Source: Heterohyrax brucei
Taxonomy: Eukaryota; Chordata; Mammalia; Hyracoidea; Procaviidae
Assembly (NCBI GenBank): GCA_028571685.1
Contig: CM053152.1
Location: 24,250,001 to 24,314,000, forward strand
Reading direction: 5' to 3'
DNA: 64,000 nucleotides
Shown here: positions 49,756 through 61,700 of the stretch, piece after piece
Layout: the number at the start of each line of letters is the position of its first letter
How positions within the stretch are numbered: position 1 is the first letter of the stretch
Translations under genes and position numbers: made by a program
Notes under the pieces: model-generated
What the model saw: the letters and a program-made list of their open reading frames with translations, nothing else
Databases searched by the model: none
What the model was told of the DNA's origin: nothing

Positions 49756-52700
49756 GTTTGTTACTTTGAAAAAAGAAAGAATTTTAAATTTTAAGTTCTG
49801 TGTATATTTGATCTTTCACATTTATTCCTTCAGGAAACACTTGCATGGATATAAAAGAACTGGTTAGACAGTTTCATCATATTAAAGGTAAGCGTCACAA
49901 GTTATAGTTTTAACAATATCCTTGTTGTAAATTTTTGTGTTATTACTAGCATACATTCAAACTCAAGAATTATGCTTACGGATATTTTCTGTTTCAGTAA
50001 TCACACTGATGACTTATTGTATCAGTTGCTAAAAAATAATGGGGTCTGCCATTTCAGAGAATTCTACGTTTTTTTCTAAATAAAAGAATGGGAAGAATTT
50101 ATCCTGTGCGAAGCATTTGGCAAAACAAATGCGCTTGAAAACCTAAAACAGTGTCTATAAACTGTGACTTAGACCCTTTGTCTCATCTTTAAGAAAATAC
50201 AGTGAACTTTAAGAGAATTGGACTTCTCAGGTATAATAAAGTATATTGCTTAGGAAAGTTGCAGAAGAAAATGTTGAGATAGCTATATATTTTCTTCTTC
50301 TTGTGATGGCTTAGCTGCATTTCCAGCTGGAGGGCAGAGGATCCATTGGGTGGTCTCTGTCTTACTCTTTCTGCTCAAAGAGATTTGTCTGTAGTAAGGA
50401 CATCAGTTTTCATAGAAGATAGTCTCAGATAGTATGACATGTGCTGTGTGTTTGCTTAGAAGAAAGTTGTGCTTTTAAGATGATGTGGATATGTGGGTCT
50501 ATCTTATGTGAATATGGCAGCCTGACATCAAATTTACAGGAACAGTGAGATAGGAGAAGTAAGAAAAGGCAAAGTTTATATAATGATAATATGGGAAGAT
50601 GAGTATAAGCAAAAGGCGACATAATGTTCCGGTTGCAGGGATAGGAATCTGAGTTTGAAGGAATTTCAAGAAAACTTTGGGCAGAATTTTGTGTAGATGA
50701 GAAAACAAAGTTTATGGTCGTGTGGAAAGTAAATAATTCTTACAGTGGTTGACCAACATTTTAAAATGATTGCAGGAAAAAGTTAGGATTCAGTGAGCTG
50801 TCAGCTACTTGTATATTCTCTGGTAATAATGACAGATGACAGCTAAAGTAAGAACAAATCAGGAGTCAGATCTAGGAAAGTGGAACAATCACATAGATTT
50901 GTGTCTGTGGTGGAACAGACACCCCAGACAGAAAGCAGAATTAAGAACAGCAAGAATCAGCATGGAAAGTGGCATGAGAATGAGTTAGATTCAGGAATAT
51001 TTTACTGTCTAATCTGGCTGTTTCCTTTCGGGGTCCTGATGACATTCTCAGCTCACTGTGGGAAACAGGTCTGGGACTTGTGCTTCTTCTCATCTTCTCA
51101 GATTATCATTATCTGAACGGTGCCTTTTCTTATGACTCCTCTCTTTTGCACTGCTCCTGTCAGTTCGATTTCATGCTTACCGTCAACAGGAAACACGGAG
51201 ATGTACAGGAACACTACCTACCTGTGGTGGTCTGATGGCCCCCGTGAGGCAGTCAGAGTAATTACAGCCTTTGTACTCCGTTCATCATGCCAGGAGCTGT
51301 CTATGGTTGAGAGCACTGTGAATGTGCATACTAGCTGTGTTTGAGAATGCTGGTCAAGTCTGTGACAGTGACTTCTTATGGTAGGATGTAACTAACTGAT
51401 AGTCTTTAAGGCAAATTGATTGAGCTAAGAATTTACCCATCATCTAACTTAGTAAGCGAACTAAACTAATGTGGATTTTGGTGCATCTAGATCAGTGTCA
51501 GAACTCAAAGTTAACCGACTGGCAAGATGAGGACACTCATGACGTGGTGATGGCACTAGAAGACATGGTGATGGCATGAAGGGAAGACAGCTTGGTTTTA
51601 GCCTTACAGGCTGGGTTTATCACTCTGCTATCCAGAAACTTTGACAGCTCTCTATTAGCCATAAAACCAAAACTTGTCAGTGGCATAGGATATATATATA
51701 TATTTTTTTAAATACCAAACTAGTGTACATTGATTCCAGATAAGCCCTAATTATTTCTGTTTTCTCTGTGGATACCTACTGAATTTGCTTAAGGTGAAAA
51801 GCTAATATACTTTGGAGAAGGGAAATCATTACTCAAGGTTGACTCTCCAAAGTTCATGGCTAGAAAGCTAATACTTTGGAATTTTTCAGGAGCCTGTTTT
51901 CATTAAGAAAGATGATTTTCTTGGAATTTCTAGAGCTGAGTTTTTCATTTAAGAGCCAAACCCACCAGCACCAAATTTTACTTTTTATAAAGCCCTATAG
52001 GATGAGGAGGGAAGATGGAATATAATAAGGGCAGTTCCTGCCTGCTTGGAAATAAAGTAGAAATGAGACTTCTACTTTTGGTAATGAGATTTGGGTTCTT
52101 GGGTGTTGGTACACTTAAAAAGTGCAGCTAAAATAGAAACTGGAAATATAGACAGTAGGTAGACTACGATTGGAATTCCCTGTAACTTTGAAAAAGAAGG
52201 CTTATTCCTACATTCTTGGCTGTTTTCTAGGAGAAGTGTGGTTAGCACCATGTGGCATTTCCCATGAGATATGCCACATTTAGCACCTGTGCTGTAATTG
52301 CCACATGTCAAGCATTTAATAAATATTTACTGAAGGAAGTAGTTTCACTGCAACAATAGAAATAATGAAGAGCCATTTCTCAGATAAGCTGGAAATAATA
52401 CTCCTGGTTTCCTGTGGCCTGTGCCTGACTTGCAGTGGTTTCTAGATGTTTTGGTGTTGTCTTAGAGTACTGACCAGCAAGTTCACCAAAAGAGTAAGGA
52501 TGGGAAGTGGTTGAGTGACTCAAAAGCCCCGAGTAGTGGTCTGGAGTGCATAATGCCCCAGTGTGGAATAAGAAAAAAAAAAAGGGCAGTTAGGCTTCAC
52601 ATGCTAAAGACCAAATTAGGAAGGGAACCTACTAGTCCTTGAGAGTTGGATTCTTCATCTCTTCTATGCTCTTAAAGATTCTTTAAATACAATGGCTGAT

Positions 52701-55700
52701 TCTGGACTTCATACATTTTCCTGTGAGTTCCTGACCTACAGTCTTCATACATGACTGTTTTTATCTCCTTTATAGCCTGTTTCTTATTTTGTTGTCTTTG
52801 ACACCTTCCAGATTTCCCTTTCAGGGCCAGAACGTGCCTTTCTTCTTACGCTACATGGCACTTACGTGCTTCAGGAATCCAGGTCTCCACATGAATTCTG
52901 CCTTACTCTGAAAGCACTGTATGCTTGGGACTTTTTATCTTAGTGGCTCAAAGGGAAATCAGTAGTTTGCACTGAATTTTAAGTTGACATGTTAGTCACA
53001 TTATTATTCTTAAAGAATAACTTTTATAACTTTTATGAAGAGGAATGCTTTTAGTTGTATTCTTGATTCTAAGACTCTGGGGTTTTTCTTTCGTGTGTGT
53101 GTCGTTAAATGTGATCACTTCTCCAGAAGGTTAATACGTACTGTCAACCTATAGCAAACTTAGTTTACAACTTTAGGAAATAAAGTTTTCTGAGTAGGCA
53201 AAAAGGGATTGGAGCTGGTTGGATAGACATGAGAAATCCAGGATACAAAGGAGGAATGTGAGGTCACATTACAGGGGTAGTAACAAGGGTGACATTACAA
53301 TGTGTGTATGGATTTTTATGAGACACTAACTGGAGCTGTAGATTTTCACCTAAGGCACAATAACCCCCCCAAAAGAAATATTACTTTCAACAACAAATGT
53401 AATCTCATGATTATAAATCAGTGATCTTTGGAATTATGAAAACATTAGAAAAGTTCTTTACCCTTCTTAATAAACAGATACCAGCAGAAATTCAATATAG
53501 ATTTGTGGAAACCTTGGTGGGGTAGTGGTTAAGAGCTATGGCTACTAACCAAAAGGTCAGGCATTCAGATCTACCAGGCACTCCTTGGAAACCCTATAGG
53601 GTAGTCCCTGGGTTGGAATCGACTCAACGGCAATAGGTTAGTTGTTTGGTAGTACGTACATAGGAGCCCTGGTTAAACATTTAGTTGTTAACCAGAAGGA
53701 TGGCACTTTGAATCCACTAGTTGCTCCTTGAAAACCCCATGAGGCAATTCTACTCTGTCTTGTAGGGCTGCTGTAAGTTGGCATTGACAAGACAGCAGTG
53801 AGTTTTTGTTCTTTTAGTATACACGTACGTGCTGTATTTCATATATTCTAAACTAAGCTAAGTGCCTTCCATTCTCACAAGCACTTGTTACCTATTGAAG
53901 TTTAAAGCATCTGGTATCAACTTAATTTTTTAAGAAATATTTCATAGATCTATTCAAGACTGTATAAGTGTGTGTGTGTTATCTCCTCCATTTTACTACT
54001 CAGTTAGGGAATAGCCAGTTTAATTAAGTCTGAATCAAAGACAATTAAGGTTTAAATTTTTATTTGATACCACATTCAAAACTTTTCTACATTCCTTTAT
54101 AACGAAGTATTGAGATATCACTTGTCTATTTATGTGTGCTTTATAGTTTATATAATGTGTTCAAATACATGATTTCATTTAAGCTCCGCAAAAACTCAGT
54201 GAGGTCAGAATATAATCCTTTTTAAGGAGGCTAAAGCTCAGGACTGACTTGGCCAAGCCTCAAGCAGCTACCACATGACAGAGCCAGGGCTTGAAAGCCA
54301 GCTCTTCTCACACACTTTTTTTGAAAAATACTAGTCTGAAAATATTGTCATAAATCTCTGGATAATTAATAATTCATAATTACAGGATGCCTCAGTTTTC
54401 CAGAATGTTTGTATTTTAATATAGAAAGAGTAAGCAATTTAGGAATTATAGTATCCCTCTCCAGTTGGCTAGGTTCTTGAAAATTCTCATGGTAAATAAA
54501 TCAGTGGTTCAGGAATTTAAGACTTTATGGTGGAAATAGAATTATGGGGCCCTCGAATGGTTATGTGTGGGAGTCAGTCTAGTCAGGAGTTGGTGAATTT
54601 GGATTTTGTTGGAATCGTAGTGGGGAAGTGATTATGTACTCACCTGCTAACCAAAAGGTCAGCAGTTCAAACCCACCATAGTAGAAAGATGTGGCAGTCT
54701 GCTTTCATAAAAATTACAGCCCTGGAAATTCTGTGGGGCAGTTCTACTGTGTCTTCTAGGGTCACTGTTAAGCAGAATCAATTTGATAGCAGCGGGTTTT
54801 TACCATTACCTTTAGTGTACCAAAAAACAAGCAAGCAAACAAATCCACTGCCATTAAGTCAATTCTGACTCTCAGTGACCCTGTAGGACATAGGAGAGCT
54901 GGCCCACAGGGTTTCCAGGGAGTGGCTTGTGGATTCATACTGCCAGCCTTCTGGATAGCAGCCTTAGCTCTAAACTGCTGTGCCACCAGGGCTCCTTCAG
55001 TGTGCCACAGGCCTCAGATTCCTCTAGCATGTGGCTGTTGTTGCCTTGTGCCGAATCTGGGTGCTAGGGTACCAGAGGGTGTTTCTCAGTGTTCGTACTC
55101 CTCCCTGCTCAGCTCTCAGCACCTGCAGGTCTGCACCGGGGGCTCTGTCTCCAGGCTCATGCCTACTTGCTGGTGGCAGCCTGCTGCTGCTTGTTACTCA
55201 GTGCTGGACTCCTGGTCAAGGCTGGGAAATCTTGTTCTGGGTCCTCTTGAGGCTTAGGCTGGCTTTTTGCAACTGGGCCTCAGGTATCTCAGGGTTCCTT
55301 TCCTTTGTCCTGCTCATTGGGCTCCTTAGGCTGTAACCTTCACAGGTGCATATTTCCAGGCCTTTTCGCCTGTGGAAACACTGGTGGGTTCAAACCACCG
55401 ACCTTTGAGTTTGCAGCAGAGTGCTTAAACATTGTGCCACTAGGGCTCCTTTAACAGTATAAGATTTAGCTCACCAGCTAATGTGGCAGCCTCTTTGTCC
55501 TGTGCTGTACCACAAATGGGACAGTTCTGTCCCTTCTCTCCTTGGAAGGCCTGGCCTCTCTATGAAAATCTAGTTACTTGGTTGCGTTTTCATCTCAGCT
55601 GTGTGATAGCTTAAGAAAATGGAATGGTTTTGTGGTTTATCTGGCTTATAACAGAAGCAACATGATTTTGTGTGTGTGTGTGTAGCTTTCTACATCCAAA

Positions 55701-58700
55701 GTGTAAAAGTATTTCTCTCAAGGCTAGACTGAGTAAAACTTTCCCTTATTCCTCCATCCAGAGTAGGTCTCTCTCTCTGAACTCCCATAGGTTTTCTTAG
55801 AACCACTGCTGTGTTCTAGGCTTTTTACTTATATTTGCGTATCTCTTTTATCTCCCTTCCTGAACTGTAAGCTGTGTGGGGTCACATCTTAATCTGTATA
55901 GTCTCAGCAGTGCCTGCAGTTGTTAGGTGCCATCGAGTCCTTTCCAACTCACAGGGACCCTACGAAAAGCAGAGTCAAACACTGCCCGGTCCTGTGCCAT
56001 GCCCACAGTCATTTCTGTGCTTGAGCTCGTTGTTGCAGCCACTGCGTCAGTTCATCTCACTGGGGGTCTTCCTCTTTCTCACTTAGCCTCCACTCTACCA
56101 AGCATGATGTCCTTCTCCAGAAACTAATGCCTCCTGACATGTCCAAAGTATATGAGATACAGTCTCGCTATCCTTGCTTCCAAGGGGCACTCTGGTTGTA
56201 CTTCTGTCAGAACAGACCTGTTTGTTCTTTTGGCAGTCCACGATATGTTCAGTATTCTTCTCCAACACAATTCAGAGGTGTCAGTTCTTCTGTCTTTATT
56301 CATTGTCCAGATTTTGCATGTATATGATGTGATTGAAAATACCTTGGCTTGGATCAGGCACACCTTAGTCTTCAAGGTGACATGTTTACATTTCAACACT
56401 TTAAAGAGATCTTTCACAGCAGATTTCCCCAATGCAATGTATCTTTTGATTTCTTGACTGCTCCTTCCATGGGTCTTCATTATAGAACCAAGTAAAATAA
56501 AATCCTTGACACCCTCAGTCCTTTCTCCATTTATCATTACATTGCTTACTGGCCCAACTGTGAGGAGTTTGTTTCCTTGATGTTAAGGTGCAACCCATAC
56601 TGACAGTGTTTCAGATCCTCCCCTACTTTCAGCAAGCAAAGTTGTGTCATCTGCATAATGCAAGTTGTTAGTAAGTCTTCCTCCAATCATGATGACTTGT
56701 TCTTCATATGGTCCAACTTCTCAGATTATCTGCTCGGTATACAGATTTAAAAGGTATGGTGAAAGGATACAGTCTTGATGCACACCTTTCCTGACTTTAA
56801 ACCATGCAGTGCACCCTTGTTCTCTTAATACAACTGCCTCTTGATTCATGTACAGATTCCTTATGAGCACTATTAAGTGTGCTGGAATTCCCATTATCCA
56901 CAGTGTTGGCCATAATTTATTATGATCCACACAGTCAAATGCCTTTACATAGTCCATGAAACACAGGTAAACATCTTTCTGGTATTCTCCACTTTCAGCT
57001 AAGATCTGTCAGACATCAGCAAGGATACCCCTGGTTCAATGACTTCTTCTGAGTCTGGCTTGAATTTCTGGCAGTTCCTTGTCAACATACTGTTTCAGTT
57101 GCTTTTGAATGATCTTGAGCAAGTTTGCACTGGGTTGTGATATTAATGCTTTTGTTTGATAATTTCCACATTCAGTTGGATCACTTTTTGTGGGAATAGC
57201 CATAAAAATGGGATTTCTTCTGTTTGGTTGGCCAGGTAGCTGTCTTCTAAATTTCTTGGCATAGGTGAGTGAGCAATTCCAGTGCTGCATCTATTTGTTG
57301 AAACATCTAAATTACATACTCCATCAATTCCTAGGACCTTATTTTTCACCAGTGCCTTCAGTGCAGCTGTGACTTCTTCCTTCAGTACTATAGTTCCTGA
57401 TCATATGCTACCTCTTGAAATGGTTAAATGTTGACCGATTCTTTCTGGTATAATGACTCTGTATATTCCTTCCATTTTCTTTTAATACTGAGTCATTTAA
57501 TATTTCCCCTATAGAATCCTTCACTTTTACAACTTGGGCCTTGAATTTTTCTTTAGTTCTTTCAGCTTGAGAAATGCAGAGCATGTTCTCCCCTTTTGGT
57601 TTTCTATCTCCAGCTTTTGGCACATATTATTATAATACTTTGTCTTCTCATGCTGCCCTTTGAAATCTTCTGTTCATTTCTTTTATGTCATCATTTCTTT
57701 ATTTTTGCATTAGCTATTTGACATTCAACAGCAAGTTTCAGAGTCTCTTCTGACATCTGCTTTGGTCTTTCCTGTCTTTTTAATATCCCCTTTCTTCATG
57801 GATGATGTCTTTGAGGTCATTCCACAACGCATCTGGTCTTCGGTCACTAGTGTCCAACACATCAACTCTGTTCTTGAAATGGTCTCTAAACTGGTGGGAT
57901 ATTCAGGGTCATACTTTGGCTCTCATGGACTTGTTCTAATATTCTTCAATTTCAATTTGAACTTGCATGTGAGCAGTTGATGGCCTGTGCTGCAGTCAGC
58001 ATGTGGTCTTGACTGATGATGTTGAGCTTTTCCATTGTTTTTCCACACATGTAGTCGATTTGATTGCTGTGTATTCCATCTGGGAGGTCCATGTATGTAT
58101 AGTAGTCACTATTTATGTTGGTGAAAAAAGGTATTTGCAATGAAGAAGTCATTGGTCTTGCAAAATCCTGTCATGCAATCTCTGGATCATTTCTGTCACC
58201 AAAGCCATACTTTCCAACCACTGAGCCTTGTTTCTAACTTTTACATTCCAATCACCTATAATTATCAGTGCGTGCTGACTGCATGTTCAGTCAGTTTCAG
58301 ACTGCAAGCTGGTAAAAATTTTCAGCTTCTTCGTCTTTGGCTATGGTGGTTGGTGCGTACATTGGAAGCTGGCCTTCCTTCTAGGTGTTATGAATGTTAT
58401 CCTATCATTGACAGCATTGTACCTCAGGACAGATCTTTAAATGTTCTTTTAGATGATGAATGCAATACCATTCCTTTTCACGTTTTCATTCCCAGGATAG
58501 TAGACCATAGGATTGTCTGATGCAGAATGGCCAGTAATGGTCCATTTCAGCTGACTAAGGCCTAGGATATGGTTTATGCATTCCATTTCATTTTTGATGA
58601 TTTCCGATTTTCCCAGCTTCATACTTCATACATTCCACATTCTGTTATTAATGGATGTTTTCAGCTGTTTCTTCATATTTTGAATCATGCCAGATCAACA

Positions 58701-61700
58701 AGTGAAGGTCCTGAAAGCTTTACTCCATCTCCACATCAAGGTCAACTCTCCTTGGAGGAGGCAGCTCTTCCCCAGTCGTCTCTGAGTGCCTTCCAACCTG
58801 GGGGCTCATTTTCTGGCACTGTATTTGACAGTGTTCCACTGCTGTTTGTAACAATTTCACTGACTTGATTCTTTTCAGCAGTAGACTGCAGGTCCTTCTT
58901 CCTAGTGTGTCTTAAGTCTGGAAGCACAGCTGAAATCTGTCTACCATGGATGACCCTGCTGGTATTTGAATACTGGTGGCATCGCTTCCAGCATCACAGC
59001 AACGTGGAAGGCCCCACAGTATGACAAACTGACGGATAAGTGGGGACAGCAGTGCCTAGTCCCCTGTTGTATACCTAGTGCAAGCACTCGGTAGTATGCA
59101 CTGGATGGGTGAAAGGCCTTTGTGAAAAAGCAGGTGAGGAAGTCCTGAAGAGGTGAATAGAGAAATAATACTAAGCAGAGAATGGTAAACATAGATGCAT
59201 TTATTTAAAACTCGTGTCCACATGTGAGCATTTGGTAGTACCCATAGTCCAGAATTAGATACAATACTTGAATTTAAAATGATTGAGCGTCATTGTAGAG
59301 GGAGACACTGCCAGACATTGTTCTTTGGGAAGCAGCTGAATCTATGAAAACACTTCTTCCAATGAAGTTTTGACTAAGATATGTTCTTATAAGGCAAATT
59401 CTGCTTGTCCTACAGGTTTAACTATGATAGGAAGAGAAATGCTTCCCTAAGAGCAAGCCAGGGTGTAAACAGGAGTAATGGCTGAGGTGGTTAGGCAGGT
59501 GTGTAGGGGATAAACAGAATGCTGAGGTCAGAGATGGTTATCCAGCTCTAGGAGTTGCTGTCCACTATCCGCTGTCTTGACCTTTCAAATGATGAGAATT
59601 TTCCCCATTCCTGAAGAGTCCCTGAGTCCATATTTGTGGATCCAGGTATTTCTTTCTGCTCTTCTAGTGTGGTTCAGTACAATTTTGGCTGAATCAGCAC
59701 ATGAATGCCAGGTGCTACCACTTTTAGTTTAGAATATATGATGTATTCTGATATAGAAAGATCCTAGAGTGCCCTGGTTCACCAGTTAATGAAGGTAAAC
59801 TCTAGGTACCAGTTTTCTTTTAATGAAGGTTGTCTGTGTTAATGTAATAGCATCTGTTTCATTAATAAGTTACTCATTTACCCACTGAAGACAATTCATT
59901 GCCCAGGTAGAAGAATTCTTTTTTCCTTCTCCCAGTTTTTTGTGGAATTTTGGATCAGGAGCACTGTCTGTGGAGGTTGTCAGCTTCCTCCTTTCTAGGC
60001 ACAGAATTAGGATCTTTTCCTTCATGTTGACGGGCTTAGGGGTGGTAGCTGCTGACTGGTTTGTCATGGTGCTTTGTAGTCACCTGTTTCTGTAGGAACC
60101 AACAAAGGAGGAAGGTGGCCCACATGGATAAGGACAGGAATGGTTCCTTACCCACACTAAGTCTGCTTCCTATTGGAAAGCAGAGCCAAACTTTTTTTGT
60201 ATGTATCTTGGCATTTGAATGATCAGCTTACTGTTACTTGCTTTAAAATTCTTGCTTTGAGGATATAAGCTGATTAACCCATCTGGATAATGTTTTCAGT
60301 TGAGAAGTGGTCAGAGCGAACAGCACAACTGAAGAAGCCAGAAAGTGCAAAAGAACCAGAAAAAGCATCTGTAATTTCTCAAGAACCTACACGGAAGGAA
60401 AAATCTACAGACACAGGGGAGGACAATATATCCAAACCACTACTGAGCAACAAAACCACCCAGTATCCATCAGTTCATGCTGAACTCTCAGAGCATGTGG
60501 ACATACCTGAAGTAGTTTGTGGTTCTTCATCCAAACCATCTACTCCTAAAGCTGCAACCCCACCCGCATCACCGTCTCCAGCAGCCGTCCCACCAGAGTA
60601 TGCCTACGTCCCAGCTGACCCAGCTCAGTTTGCTGCCCAGATGTTAGGTAAAATTTCATCTGTTCATTCTGATACGTCTTCCGTTTTAATGGTGGATGTG
60701 GCAACAAGCATGCCTACTCTTCCTGAGGAGGTGCTGAGCTCAGAGGCTGTTGAAGATACTGTGGTGTCTCCTCCTCCTGTGTATTCTGGAGAGGTGGTAG
60801 CAATGCAGGTTCTGAGCCAGACATCTGTCCATGTAGATAGAGCTCCTAAACCCAAAGGCAATGAGGCTGAACCATCAACGGCTTCCCTACCCCCTTTGCA
60901 GGATGAACAAGAACCTCCTGCTTATGATCAAGCTCCTGAGGTCTCTTTTCAGGCCGATATTGAGGTTACATCAACCCTTCATATATCATCTATATATAAT
61001 GATGTGCCTGTGACTGAAGGAGTATTTGTCGAGCAAATGCCCGAACAAATAGTTATCCCTTTTACTGATCAAGTTGCTTGTCTTAAAGAAAATGAGCAGT
61101 CACCACCAGTTAGTCCAAAACCTGTAACAACCAAGACAGCCTCAGGCATGTCTGCAAAATCGGTAAATTCCGCAACACTTGTGGTACAGTTGGAGGATGA
61201 AAAACATGTATCCTCAGTACATTTGGAGGCAGAAGCAACAGTTCTGCTCTCTGACACCTCTTTGAAAGGTCTGCAAGAGGTGGCTGCACAACCCCTGCAT
61301 ACAGAGGGCTCTGTCCTGTCATTGGGTTCTAAGAAATCTCTGCACCTTGAAGTGGAGGTCAGTACTGTAGTCTCTGACAATCCAGGGCAGGATGAGTCAT
61401 GGGAAAACTCTGCCCCCCTGGAGACGGAGGTCAAACCTGTCTTCTCTGGGGGATCTGCAAAAGATGTACACTCAAGTACATCTGTAAAATCACCTAGTGG
61501 CTCCCCTAATCGTGTTCCAGAAGGTCTTACAGAACCAGAAATCGAACCAGAAGGGGAAGCAGCACCTGAACAAGGTTTGATGGAGCCAGGTAAGAAAATT
61601 AGATATTTATACATACAAATTGCATTTCAGGTGACATCTCTATTCCAGGTAACCATCTAAGTAGGCTCCCTTCCTGTTGGATCCCAAGTCTTTATTTTCA

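Larger units (their letters stand above)
49888..60299 (+). other. CABYR: CABYR 10-kb intron
   Basis: The stretch 49888-53500 is AT-rich with only a weak L2/MIR-like end (52290-52345). Then come SINEs, an unclassified GC-rich stretch (55000-55375) and the full-length RTE (55916-59046). The stretch 59060-60299 holds an open frame on the minus strand (59870-60067) that I do not recognise. Confidence 0.6.

Noticed and set aside
56124-56537. 137-codon minus-strand open frame as a host gene
   Set aside because: It is the C-terminal part of the RTE LINE reverse transcriptase.
61069-61614. 181-codon open frame on the minus strand
   Set aside because: It lies entirely opposite the CABYR long exon, whose codon use keeps the other strand open; the sense strand matches a known protein.
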